A stretch of 64,000 nt of DNA, from the NCBI RefSeq assembly GCF_030345705.1, contig NZ_JAUASW010000001.1:2232001-2296000 (forward strand), read 5' to 3'. The number at the start of each line of letters is the position of its first letter. Positions within the stretch are counted from its first letter, which is position 1. The position numbers and the translations under genes were made by a program. The notes under the pieces were generated by a model, which worked only from the letters and a program-made list of their open reading frames with translations, did no database searches and was not told where the DNA came from. Below, piece by piece: positions 42,568 to 53,928 of the stretch. Source of the DNA: Pelomonas sp. SE-A7 (GTDB taxonomy: Bacteria > Pseudomonadota > Gammaproteobacteria > Burkholderiales > Burkholderiaceae_C).

Positions 42568-43611
42568 CTAGCCGGGGAAGTTCTCAGGAAACTTGGCCTT
42601 GGCGCGGGCTTCGGCCGGCGAGATCACGTTGCGGCGCACCAGGTCCGTCAGGTTCTGGTCCAGGGTCTGCATGCCCTGGGCATTGCCGGTCTGGATCGAG
42701 GAATACATCTGGGCCACCTTGTTCTCGCGGATCAGGTTGCGGATGGCCGAAGTGCCCAGCATGATTTCGTGCGCCGCCACGCGACCGCTGCCGTCCTTGA
42801 GCTTGCACAGGCTTTGCGAGATCACGCCGATCAGCGATTCGGACAGCATGGCCCGCACCATCTCCTTCTCGGCCGCCGGAAACACATCGACCACGCGGTC
42901 CACGGTCTTGGCCGCCGAGCTGGTGTGCAGGGTGCCGAAGACCAGGTGGCCGGTCTCGGCCGCGGTCAGCGCCAGGCGGATGGTCTCGAGGTCGCGCATT
43001 TCGCCGACCAGCACCGCGTCCGGGTCCTCGCGCAACGCGGAGCGCAGGGCGTTGGAGAAGCTCAGGGTATGCGGGCCGACCTCGCGCTGGTTGATCAGGC
43101 TCTTCTTGGACTCGTGGACGAATTCGATCGGGTCCTCGATGGTCAGGATGTGGCCGTACTCGTTCTCGTTGAGGTGGTTGATCATGCCGGCCAGCGTGGT
43201 CGACTTGCCCGAGCCGGTCGGGCCGGTCACCAGGACCAGGCCGCGCGGCTTGAGCGCCAGCTCGGCAAAGATCTTGGGCGCGTTCAGCTGCTCCAGCGTG
43301 AGGATCTTGGACGGAATGGTGCGGAACACCGCTCCGGCGCCGCGATTCTGGTTGAAGGCATTGACGCGAAAACGCGCCAGCCCTTGGATCTCGAACGAGA
43401 AGTCGACTTCCAGCGTCTCCTCGTAGGCCTTGCGCTGGGCGTCGTTCATGATGTCGTACACCATGTCGTGGACACCGCGGTGATCCAGCGCCTCCACGTT
43501 GATGCGGCGCACGTCGCCGTGCACCCGGATCATCGGCGGCAGGCCGGCCGAGAGGTGCAGGTCGGAGGCCTTGTTCTTGACCGAGAATGCCAGCAGTTGG
43601 GTGATGTCCAT
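42568..43611 (-). CDS. pilT: type IV pilus retraction ATPase PilT
   Basis: A 347-residue hexameric motor that depolymerises type IV pili for twitching and DNA uptake. Walker A GPTGSGKSTT, Asp box TIEDPIEFVH, Walker B AVLVGEMRDLETIRLA, and the AIRNLIRENK motif needed for retraction (here SAIRNLIRENKVAQM) are present. The start is ATG at 43611 (MDITQLLAF); the upstream frame runs into the divergent yggS gene. Confidence 0.97.
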   Translation of the reverse strand: MDITQLLAFSVKNKASDLHLSAGLPPMIRVHGDVRRINVEALDHRGVHDMVYDIMNDAQRKAYEETLEVDFSFEIQGLARFRVNAFNQNRGAGAVFRTIPSKILTLEQLNAPKIFAELALKPRGLVLVTGPTGSGKSTTLAGMINHLNENEYGHILTIEDPIEFVHESKKSLINQREVGPHTLSFSNALRSALREDPDAVLVGEMRDLETIRLALTAAETGHLVFGTLHTSSAAKTVDRVVDVFPAAEKEMVRAMLSESLIGVISQSLCKLKDGSGRVAAHEIMLGTSAIRNLIRENKVAQMYSSIQTGNAQGMQTLDQNLTDLVRRNVISPAEARAKAKFPENFPG

Positions 43612-43645
43612 CGATGGGGCCGCTCGAGAGAAGGATCGGGGCATT

Positions 43646-44344
43646 ATGGCGACGATCGCCGACAACTTGTATCAGCTGCACCACCGTATGGAAACCGCCT
43701 GTGCAGCCGCTTCGCGCCCCGTGCAAAGCGTCACGTTGCTGGTGGTGAGCAAGACGTTTCCAGGCGACGCGGTGCGCGAGGCGCACAGGGCCGGCGAGCG
43801 GCGCTTCGGCGAGAACTACGTGCAGGAAGGCCTGGACAAGATCGCCGAGCTGCAGGACCTTCGCGCCGGGCTCGAATGGCACCTGATAGGCCCGCTGCAA
43901 AGCAACAAGACGCGCGCCGTGGCCGAGGCCTTCGACTGGGTCCACAGCATCGACCGCCTGAAGATCGCGCAGCGCCTGTCCGAGCAGCGGCCGCCTTCGC
44001 TGCCACCGCTGCAGGTCTGCCTGCAGGTCAATGTCAGCGGCGAGGCCAGCAAGAGCGGCGTTGCACCAGCCGAGCTGCCGGACCTGGCCCGCACCGTCGC
44101 TGCGTTGCCCGGCCTGGCGCTGCGGGGGCTGATGGCCATTCCCGAACCGGCTGACGATCTGCAGGCCCAGCGCCAGCCGCATCGCGAACTGGCGCGGCTG
44201 TTGCAAGCGCTCAATCAAGCCATGGGCCTACGGCTGGACACCTTGTCGATGGGCATGAGCGCCGACCTGGAGGCCGCCATCCTGGAAGGCGCCACGATGG
44301 TGCGTGTGGGTTCGGCGATCTTCGGCAGCCGCCCCAGAGCCTGA
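43646..44344 (+). CDS. pyridoxal phosphate homeostasis protein (YggS family)
   Basis: A 232-residue PLP-binding protein with an alanine-racemase-like barrel. The PLP lysine is K36 in LLVVSKTFP; RRFGENYVQEG, EWHLIGPLQSNK, QVNVSGEASKSG and LSMGMSADLEAAI are family signatures. It buffers PLP and affects amino-acid pools but has no known catalysis. It is divergent from pilT across 34 bp, a common betaproteobacterial arrangement. Confidence 0.95.
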   Translation: MATIADNLYQLHHRMETACAAASRPVQSVTLLVVSKTFPGDAVREAHRAGERRFGENYVQEGLDKIAELQDLRAGLEWHLIGPLQSNKTRAVAEAFDWVHSIDRLKIAQRLSEQRPPSLPPLQVCLQVNVSGEASKSGVAPAELPDLARTVAALPGLALRGLMAIPEPADDLQAQRQPHRELARLLQALNQAMGLRLDTLSMGMSADLEAAILEGATMVRVGSAIFGSRPRA

Positions 44345-44568
44345 AGGCCCGCACGGAATCCGGCCGCGGCAAGCCCGTGATCCGGGGGTCGGGCCCGAAA
44401 TCAGGGATTTCCCAGCCCCCCATCGTGCAATTCCTTCACACCCCCCGCCGACTGCACTGGTGAGTTTCCGTCGATCCGGCTTGAAACTTCCGCTTACGCC
44501 GAAGTGCCCGGAACCGCGTGGCTCCACCAAGGCACTCCAACCACCGAAAGTCTGAGGGAATCCCCAGA
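44345..44568. other. intergenic region with no recognised gene
   Basis: This 224-base gap precedes the chemoreceptor gene. It holds GC-rich sequence, a TGAAACTT-N8-GCCGAAGT string that resembles a flagellar sigma-28 promoter but with the wrong spacing, and GAGGG about eleven bases before the receptor ATG. No RNA gene is seen. Confidence 0.4.
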
Positions 44569-46122
44569 ATGAACCTGCTTGCTAAGCTGAGCATCAGCCG
44601 TCGCCTGGCGCTGAGCTATTTCCTCCTGATCGTGCTGCTGGTCGTCATCGGCACCTATGGCGCCTCGAATGCCGGCCGCCTGTCGCATGACCTGGACCGT
44701 ACGGCCAATTCCAGCCTGGTGAAGATCGCAGCGGCGAACGCCCTGGAAGGCAATGTCAACGTGATCGCCCGTGCCAGCCGCGACCTGCTGCTGCTGGACG
44801 AAGCCCGCCAGATCAAGAAGCAGAAGGCCGCCCTCGAAACCGCCCAGGCCGACAGCGAGAAACAGCTGGCCGCCCTGGCCGAGAAGATCGACGGCAGCAA
44901 GGAAAAGGACCTGCTGGGCGCCGTGCGCTCCCACCAGGCCGAGTTCTTCACCGCGCTGCAGAAGTTCCTGAAGACCCAGGAGACCGCCAGCCCGGACGAA
45001 GCCCGCGAAGCCCTGATCACGGTGGTGCGCCCGGCTCAGCAGGCCTACCAGGACGACCTGAAGGCCCTGGTCGAGCTGCAGTTCGAGAGCGCCCGCGAAC
45101 TGGCCGTGGCCGGCGGCGAGGTGGCCAACAAATCCATCTACGTGACCGCCTTCCTGGTTGTCGTGGCGGCACTGATCGGTGTCGGCGGTGGCTTCGTCAT
45201 CGCCCGCTCCATCGTCGTGCCGGCCCGCAAGGCCCAGGCCGCGGCCCAGGCCATCGCCGCCGGCGACCTGACCCAGCACATCGAAGCCGAAGGCACGGAC
45301 GAACTGGCCCAGATGCTGCACGCCATGCACGACATGCAGATGGCCCTGAGCGGCGTGGTCAACAGTGTCAGCGCCGCCGCTGGCGAAGTGGCCCAGAACT
45401 CCAGCGTCATCGCCGACAGCAACATCGACCTGTCGGACCGCACTTCGCGTTCGGCTGCCAGCCTGCAGAACACCGCCGCCTCGGTCGAGCAGATTGCCGC
45501 CAACCTCAGCGGCGCCAGCGAGCTGACCCGCAAGGCCGCCGGCATCGCCACCAAGGCCCGCCAGTCGGCCTCGGCCGGCGGCGCGGTCGTGTCGCAGGTC
45601 GTCTCGACCATGCAGGACATCAGCGCCAGCTCCAAGAAGATCGGCGACATCATCGGCGTGATCGACGGCATCGCCTTCCAGACCAACATCCTGGCCCTGA
45701 ACGCTGCCGTGGAAGCCGCCCGTGCCGGCGAGCATGGCAAGGGCTTCGCCGTGGTCGCCACCGAGGTGCGTGCCCTGGCTTCGCGCTCGGCCGCTGCCGC
45801 CAAGGAAATCAAGGTCCTGATCCAGGAAAGCACCGACAAGGTCGAGAACGGCACGACCCTGGTGAACAACGCCGGCGTCACGATCCGCTCCGTGGTCGAC
45901 GAGGTCAACAACATGGGTCAGCTGATCGAGGAAATCTCGCACTCGGCCCAGGAGCAGGCCTCCGGCGTGGGCGTGGTCAACCAGGCCATGAACGAGCTGG
46001 ACAAGACCACCCAGCAGAACACCACCCTGGTCGACGACCTGAGCCGCTCGACCGATGCGCTGAAGGACAGCTCCAGCCGCCTGCTGGAAGCCGTGGGCTT
46101 CTTCCGTTCGGCCGCTGCCTGA
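44569..46122 (+). CDS. methyl-accepting chemotaxis protein
   Basis: A 517-residue chemoreceptor. There are transmembrane helices at about 12-32 and 187-208, with a periplasmic four-helix-type sensor (about 33-186) between them, then a HAMP domain (about 210-262) and a signalling domain whose hairpin tip reads IIGVIDGIAFQTNILALNAAVEAARAGEHGKGFAVVA-type (key span near 378-415). Ligand unknown. The C-terminus lacks a CheR-tethering NWETF pentapeptide. A pyrimidine-rich gap separates it from the TonB-like gene. Confidence 0.95.
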   Translation: MNLLAKLSISRRLALSYFLLIVLLVVIGTYGASNAGRLSHDLDRTANSSLVKIAAANALEGNVNVIARASRDLLLLDEARQIKKQKAALETAQADSEKQLAALAEKIDGSKEKDLLGAVRSHQAEFFTALQKFLKTQETASPDEAREALITVVRPAQQAYQDDLKALVELQFESARELAVAGGEVANKSIYVTAFLVVVAALIGVGGGFVIARSIVVPARKAQAAAQAIAAGDLTQHIEAEGTDELAQMLHAMHDMQMALSGVVNSVSAAAGEVAQNSSVIADSNIDLSDRTSRSAASLQNTAASVEQIAANLSGASELTRKAAGIATKARQSASAGGAVVSQVVSTMQDISASSKKIGDIIGVIDGIAFQTNILALNAAVEAARAGEHGKGFAVVATEVRALASRSAAAAKEIKVLIQESTDKVENGTTLVNNAGVTIRSVVDEVNNMGQLIEEISHSAQEQASGVGVVNQAMNELDKTTQQNTTLVDDLSRSTDALKDSSSRLLEAVGFFRSAAA

Positions 46123-46177
46123 TCCCCTGTTCTCTCTCTCTCTACCCCTCTCCCCTGTTTTCCTAGTCAGTTCCAAC
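46123..46177 (+). repeat. CT-rich tract between receptor and TonB-like gene
   Basis: An almost pure pyrimidine tract on the plus strand includes a short CT dinucleotide repeat (about 46132-46143). It contains no intrinsic terminator and could vary in length between strains. Confidence 0.6.
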
Positions 46178-46501
46178 ATGTTCAAGACCACCAAGCTCTT
46201 CGCCCTCGCCGCCGCCCTGACCCTGGCCTTCGGTGCCGCCCAGGCCGCCCCCAAGGTCGTCAAGAAGGTGCCGCCGGAGTTCCCGCGCGAAGCCGCCCAG
46301 AAGGGCATTTCCAACGGCAGCGTCAAGGCCGAACTGGCCATCGATCCGGACGGCAAGGTCAGCAAGGTCACCGTGCTGGAAGCCGAACCCAAGCGCGTGT
46401 TCGACAAGGCCGTCACCGCCGCCCTGCTGGAGTGGAAGTACGAAGGCTCGGGCGAAAAGCAGACGGCCGAAGTCAAGCTGGTGTTCCGCAACGAGGACTG
46501 A
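46178..46501 (+). CDS. stand-alone TonB C-terminal domain protein
   Basis: A 107-residue periplasmic protein: signal peptide (about 1-23, ending AAQA), then a TonB C-terminal domain with PPEFPREAAQKGISNGSVKAEL, IDPDGKVSKVTVLEAEP and the closing WKYEGSGEKQTAEVKLVF. There is no transmembrane anchor or proline-rich spacer, so it cannot act as a full TonB. It may bind a partner in trans or have another role. It lies 55 bases after the chemoreceptor gene. Confidence 0.85.
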   Translation: MFKTTKLFALAAALTLAFGAAQAAPKVVKKVPPEFPREAAQKGISNGSVKAELAIDPDGKVSKVTVLEAEPKRVFDKAVTAALLEWKYEGSGEKQTAEVKLVFRNED

Positions 46502-46553
46502 GTCCGGACTTGCAAAGCCGCCTGCTCGCGGGCGGGCTGATCGCCAATAGCAC

Positions 46554-46574
46554 AAGGGCCGCTTAGCGGCCCTT
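46554..46574. terminator. hairpin after the TonB-like gene
   Basis: AAGGGCCGC and GCGGCCCTT pair perfectly around TTA. The following bases are TGGTCATTTCC, a weak T-tract, so termination is likely but not strong. Confidence 0.6.
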
Positions 46575-46630
46575 GGTCATTTCCAGCAGGGAGTTGCGGT
46601 GATTGACCCGCCCCGGCCGGCTGCGCGACG

Positions 46631-47311
46631 ATGGCCCGCATGCTCACCGAGGAATGCCCCAAGCCCACGCGCAGCGAACAGACGCGGCACAAGCTGATCC
46701 TGGCCGCGCTCGAGGTCATCGGTGTGCACGGCTATGAGCAGGCCACCACCCGCATGCTGACTGCGCAAGCCGGGGTCAACCTGGCCGCCATCCCCTACCA
46801 CTTCGCCTCCAAGGAAGAGCTGTACCGCGCCGCCGCCGAATTCCTGGCGGCCGAGATGAAGGCCGACCAGGCCGGGCCGCTGCAGCGGCTTTGCGCCGAG
46901 GTTGCTTCCACCGACGACAGCCACGAGCTGATCGAGGCCCTGGTCCGCTACATGCTGGCGCTGTCCCACATCACGTTGGCCGGCGAGCTGGAACCGAGCT
47001 GGATCCAGTTCTTCCTGCGCAGCCAGGCCGATCCTCAGGATGCCGTCGGCCAGGTTTTCCGGACCGCCCTGCAGCCCAGCCGCGCCCAGGTGCGCGCCGT
47101 GATTGCCCGCATCGTGGGGAGCGACGCCGAATCGCTGGCCGTGCGCTCGCTGGCGTTCTCGCTGTTCCACCAGGCCTTCTACCTTCGCGTGGCCGAACCC
47201 GTGCTGCTCCAGCATCTGGCCCGTACCGAGCTCACTGCCGAAGTCCAGCAACAGCTGCTGCTGACGCTGGAGCAGGCGCTGCGGGCCCAACTGCGGGCCC
47301 AGGCCGCCTAG
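46631..47311 (+). CDS. TetR family regulator (CerR-like)
   Basis: A 226-residue regulator. The helix-turn-helix region is about 15-60 (RHKLILAALEVIGVHGYEQATTRMLTAQAGVNLAAIPYHFASKEELY; key span Y-E-Q to Y-H-F). The C-terminal ligand domain has ELEPSWIQFFLRSQADPQDA, typical of the CerR/YbiH-type subgroup with a DUF1956-like domain. The ATG at 46631 or at 46640 could start. It converges with a four-base overlap onto the cyclase-like gene. No target genes are apparent nearby. Confidence 0.88.
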   Translation: MARMLTEECPKPTRSEQTRHKLILAALEVIGVHGYEQATTRMLTAQAGVNLAAIPYHFASKEELYRAAAEFLAAEMKADQAGPLQRLCAEVASTDDSHELIEALVRYMLALSHITLAGELEPSWIQFFLRSQADPQDAVGQVFRTALQPSRAQVRAVIARIVGSDAESLAVRSLAFSLFHQAFYLRVAEPVLLQHLARTELTAEVQQQLLLTLEQALRAQLRAQAA

Positions 47312-48537
47312 GTCGGGCCCGGCTCGATGACACGGGCCTCGAAGCCCTGCAGGTCTTCGTCGCGCAGGCCCAGGAAGACCGGCGCACCTTCGCGCCGATG
47401 GATGTTGACCTTGGCGTTGTAGACCCGGTGCGGCTGGCCGTGCTTGTCGGCGATCTCGTACTCGCTGATCGCATAGGCACCGCCTTGCCCTTCCGGGCCG
47501 GTCAGGTAGCAGGCGATCTCGTCGATCTCGGCCCCGGCCAGGTTCAGGCCGCCCAACTGCTGCAGCGGGCCGCGGGTGCGCTCGACGAATTCGATGCTGT
47601 CGATCTCGACGTCGCGGCCAGTGGCCTCGTCGCGCATCTGGGTGCGGAACTTGCCGACCAGGATCTGGCCCGGCATCGCCCGCTCGACCATGCGGGCCAG
47701 CTCGATGGTCACCTGGCCCACCACATAGCTGAACGAAGTCGGGTTGAGGCCTTCGCTCTGGTGGAACTCGTAGTGCGAGCCGACGTGGAAGCAGGCGCGC
47801 AGCTGTGGCACGGTGCTCTTGCGCGGTGCGCGCTCGCGGGCGATGGCGTTGTCGGCCAGGATGAACTGCATCAGCTGGTACAGCTCCACATTGGCCGCGA
47901 TGCCGCGCATGCGGTTCCAGATGTAGAAGCCGTCGCCGGTCGTGGTGCGGGCAAAGTTGATGTTGATCTCGCGGTCCAGCAGCTTGGCATAGGCCGCATT
48001 GACCGAGACGGACAGCGCGTTCAGCTGCACCACCTGCTCCAGTGGCGAGAGCAGCGAGAAGCCGACGGCATCCAACAGGATCACGGCCCGGTCGCGGACC
48101 AGGCGTATGCCGTAGCGTTCGACGATGGCCGCCACCAGCGGCAGGCCCAGGCCGGCCTCCAGGCTGAACGGCAGCTCGATCAGCCGCGGCCGCAGACCCA
48201 GTTGCTGGGCGGCGGTGTCCAGCGCCGGGCTGTTCAGGTGCTCGCGCCTCGTCAGCAGATGCTCCAGCAATTGGGAGCGACGCCACTGGCCGGCCGCATC
48301 GGGCGCCTCGGCCACGTATTCGGTCAGCAGCGTGTGCGGCGCCACCAGCACCCGCAGGCCGCGGCCGCTGGGACTCCAGGCATAGATCAGGTTCTCGCCC
48401 AGGCGCCAGAGCTCGTAGAGCAGCTGGTCCAGCAACACGATGTTGTGCCGCACCGCCGCCTCGCTCAGGCCGGTCGGCAAGGGATAGGCCATGAAGCCGT
48501 CAAGCCATGATTTGCGCTTGCGGAACTCGTCGGGCAA
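47308..48537 (-). CDS. divergent class III nucleotide cyclase-like protein
   Basis: A 409-residue soluble protein. A region about 150-295 follows the class III cyclase pattern: VILLDAVGFSLLSPLEQ with the first metal Asp (D156), TTGDGFYIW with the second (D202), HVGSHYEFHQ, and VGQVTIELARMVERAMPGQILVG with the conserved Arg (R282). The substrate lysine before GD is Thr and the transition-state Asn is not kept, so activity is doubtful. The N-terminal 145 residues are unrecognised. The TTG start at 48537 has AGGAG seven bases upstream; the frame also runs up to a TTG at 48633 without support. ATG at 48492 is an alternative. Confidence 0.65.
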   Translation of the reverse strand: MPDEFRKRKSWLDGFMAYPLPTGLSEAAVRHNIVLLDQLLYELWRLGENLIYAWSPSGRGLRVLVAPHTLLTEYVAEAPDAAGQWRRSQLLEHLLTRREHLNSPALDTAAQQLGLRPRLIELPFSLEAGLGLPLVAAIVERYGIRLVRDRAVILLDAVGFSLLSPLEQVVQLNALSVSVNAAYAKLLDREININFARTTTGDGFYIWNRMRGIAANVELYQLMQFILADNAIARERAPRKSTVPQLRACFHVGSHYEFHQSEGLNPTSFSYVVGQVTIELARMVERAMPGQILVGKFRTQMRDEATGRDVEIDSIEFVERTRGPLQQLGGLNLAGAEIDEIACYLTGPEGQGGAYAISEYEIADKHGQPHRVYNAKVNIHRREGAPVFLGLRDEDLQGFEARVIEPGPT

Positions 48538-48669
48538 AGGGTCGCTCCTGGGGAGGTCTCGGGGAATTGACGCGATTGTCCGGGATGCGGAGGCGGACGC
48601 AAGGCCTGCCCCCAGCAAGATGTGCTGAGACAATCGGCCCGGTTGTAGACATCAAGGACCGAGGCAGCA

Positions 48670-49647
48670 ATGGCCATCCAGTGGTTCCCGGGGCACATGA
48701 ACAGCACCCGGAACGCGATCAAGGAACGCATGAAGGGCGGCATCGATGTGGTGATCGAGCTGCTCGACGCCCGCCTGCCAGGCTCCAGCAGCAACCCGTT
48801 GCTGGGCCAGCTGACCGAGGGCAAGCCCAGCCTCAAGGTGCTGAACAAGCAGGACCTGGCCGACCCGGATCGCAACGCCCAGTGGCTGGCCCATTACCGG
48901 GCCAAGCCCGACACCCGCGCCATCGTGCTGGACACCAGCATGGTCGCGCCGGCCAAGGCCCTGGTCGACGAATGCCGGGTGCTGGCGCCCAACCGTGGCG
49001 GCATGGCCAAGCCGCTGCGCGTGCTGATCTGCGGCATTCCCAACGTCGGCAAGAGCACGCTGATCAACACCCTGGTGGGCCGCAAGTCGGCCAAGACCGG
49101 CGATGAGCCCGGCATCACCAAGGTCGAGCAAAAGCTGGTGCTGGACAAGGACGTCTACCTGTTCGACACGCCCGGCATGCTGTGGCCGCGGATCAGCGTG
49201 GAGCAGAGCGGCTACAACCTGGCCGCCAGCGGCGCCGTGGGCCGCAATGCCTTCAGCGAAGAAGAGGTGGCGCTGGAACTGCTGCACTACCTGCGCGCCG
49301 AATATCCAACCCTGGTCGAGCAGCGCTACAAGATCGCCGAGCCGGCGGCCGAGCTGGACGACGAGGCCCTGCTGGCCGCCATAGGCCGCAAGCGCAGCGC
49401 CATGCTGCCGGGCGGCCGGGTCAATCTGCAGAAGGCCGCCGAGGTGCTGATCTACGAATTCCGCCAGGGCGTCTTGGGCCGCATCACGCTGGAGACGCCG
49501 GCGCAGTTCGAAGCCTGGTGCGAGGCCTCGCGGGCACAGGACGCCGAGCGCGAGCGCAAGCAGGCTGAGCGCAAGTCCGCCCGCAAGGGCAAGGACAGCC
49601 GGGCCGAGGACCGTGCGGCGCGCGAGGCCTTCAAGAACGGCGAATAG
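48670..49647 (+). CDS. ylqF: ribosome biogenesis GTPase YlqF/RbgA
   Basis: A 325-residue circularly permuted GTPase that assists large-subunit maturation. The permuted order is visible: WFPGHMNSTRNAIKERM, then G4 NKQD (59-62), G1 GIPNVGKSTLINTL (near 122) and G3 DTPG. The C-terminus is a lysine/arginine-rich tail. It is divergent from the cyclase-like gene and seven bases from the stop of the convergent histidine kinase. Confidence 0.93.
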   Translation: MAIQWFPGHMNSTRNAIKERMKGGIDVVIELLDARLPGSSSNPLLGQLTEGKPSLKVLNKQDLADPDRNAQWLAHYRAKPDTRAIVLDTSMVAPAKALVDECRVLAPNRGGMAKPLRVLICGIPNVGKSTLINTLVGRKSAKTGDEPGITKVEQKLVLDKDVYLFDTPGMLWPRISVEQSGYNLAASGAVGRNAFSEEEVALELLHYLRAEYPTLVEQRYKIAEPAAELDDEALLAAIGRKRSAMLPGGRVNLQKAAEVLIYEFRQGVLGRITLETPAQFEAWCEASRAQDAERERKQAERKSARKGKDSRAEDRAAREAFKNGE

Positions 49648-49653
49648 CCGCCG

Positions 49654-52611
<2,958 letters not shown>

Positions 52612-52733
52612 CCACTACTCCCTGACAACGCCATTCGGTGGGCGTCTTGCGTGCAACGATAAGCGCAAATGCCGTTGCGCGTCTGCCGCACTGGCCTAGC
52701 ATCGCTGTCACCTAGTCAAGTGCCAAGCCCGCC

Positions 52734-53909
52734 ATGAGTCTGCCCCTGTTTCCCTCTGCCTGGATGAGCGACGAGCACCGCATGCTGCAGGACTCGGTCG
52801 CCCGCTTCTTCAAGGAACGCTGGGTGCCGCGCGCGGCCGAATGGCGCGAGGCCGGCCTGATGGGCCGCGACACCTGGCTGGAGGCCGGCTCGCTGGGCCT
52901 GCTGTGTGCCGCCCTGCCCGAAGCCTACGGCGGCGGTGGCGGCGACTTCGGCCACGAGGCCGTGATCCTGCTGGAGCAGGCGCGCGCCAACCTGAGCGGC
53001 TGGGGCGGCGGCCTGCATTCGGCCATCGTCGGGCCCTACATCCTGCACCACGGCACCGAGGAACAGAAGCAGCGCTGGCTGCCGCGGATGGCGCGCGGCG
53101 AGCTGGTGGGTGCCATCGCCATGACCGAGCCGGGCACCGGCTCCGACCTGCAGAGCGTGCGTACACAGGCCAAGCGGGACGGCGACGACTACCTGCTCAG
53201 CGGCCAGAAGACCTTCATCACCAATGGCCAGAACGCCAACCTGATCATCGTGGTCTGCCGCACCGGCGATGGTGGCGCGCGCGGCATCTCGCTGGTGGTG
53301 GCCGAGGTCGAGAACGAAGACGGCTCGCTGCGCGAAGGATTCCGCCGCGGCCGCAACCTCGACAAGATAGGCATGAAGGCGCAAGACACCTCGGAGCTGT
53401 TCTTCGACGAGCTGCGCGTGCCCGCCGCCAACCTGCTCGGCGGCGCCAGCGGTGCCGAGGGTCAGGGCTTTTTCCAGCTGATGCAGGAGCTGCCGCAGGA
53501 GCGGTTGATCATCGCGGTCAGCGCCATCGGCGCGATGGAGCGCGCGCTGGCCGATACCGTGGCCTACACCAAGGAGCGGCAGGCCTTCGGCAAGCCGGTC
53601 TGGGAATTCCAGAACACCCGCTTCAAGCTGGCCGAGGTGCAGAGCCAGGTGCTGGCGGCCCGGGCCACGGTCGATGCCGCCATCCAGGCCCATCTGAACG
53701 GCGAGCTGGATGCGGCCCGCGCCGCCCTGGTCAAGGCCTGGTCCACCGACCTGGCCTGCAAGGTCATGGACGAATGCTTGCAATTGTTCGGCGGCTACGG
53801 CTACATGATGGAGTACCCCATCGCCGAGCTGTATGCCGATGCCCGCGTGGCCCGCATCTACGGCGGCACCAACGAGATCATGAAGGAACTGGCCTCACGC
53901 TTCATGTGA
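52734..53909 (+). CDS. acyl-CoA dehydrogenase
   Basis: A 391-residue FAD enzyme catalysing the first step of fatty-acyl-CoA beta-oxidation. Signatures are AIAMTEPGTGSDLQS, the FAD-binding GQKTFITNGQNANLIIV, RQAFGKPVWEFQNTRFKLAE and the C-terminal RIYGGTNEIMKELASR with the catalytic glutamate. First gene of a three-gene operon with the thiolase and multifunctional enzyme. Chain-length preference is not readable. Confidence 0.95.
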   Translation: MSLPLFPSAWMSDEHRMLQDSVARFFKERWVPRAAEWREAGLMGRDTWLEAGSLGLLCAALPEAYGGGGGDFGHEAVILLEQARANLSGWGGGLHSAIVGPYILHHGTEEQKQRWLPRMARGELVGAIAMTEPGTGSDLQSVRTQAKRDGDDYLLSGQKTFITNGQNANLIIVVCRTGDGGARGISLVVAEVENEDGSLREGFRRGRNLDKIGMKAQDTSELFFDELRVPAANLLGGASGAEGQGFFQLMQELPQERLIIAVSAIGAMERALADTVAYTKERQAFGKPVWEFQNTRFKLAEVQSQVLAARATVDAAIQAHLNGELDAARAALVKAWSTDLACKVMDECLQLFGGYGYMMEYPIAELYADARVARIYGGTNEIMKELASRFM

Positions 53910-53928
53910 GTCCGCCTGGAGAGACCCA

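Noticed and set aside
44478..44505. Flagellar sigma-28 promoter for the chemoreceptor
   Set aside because: TGAAACTT and GCCGAAGT resemble the hexamers, but the spacing is several bases too short.
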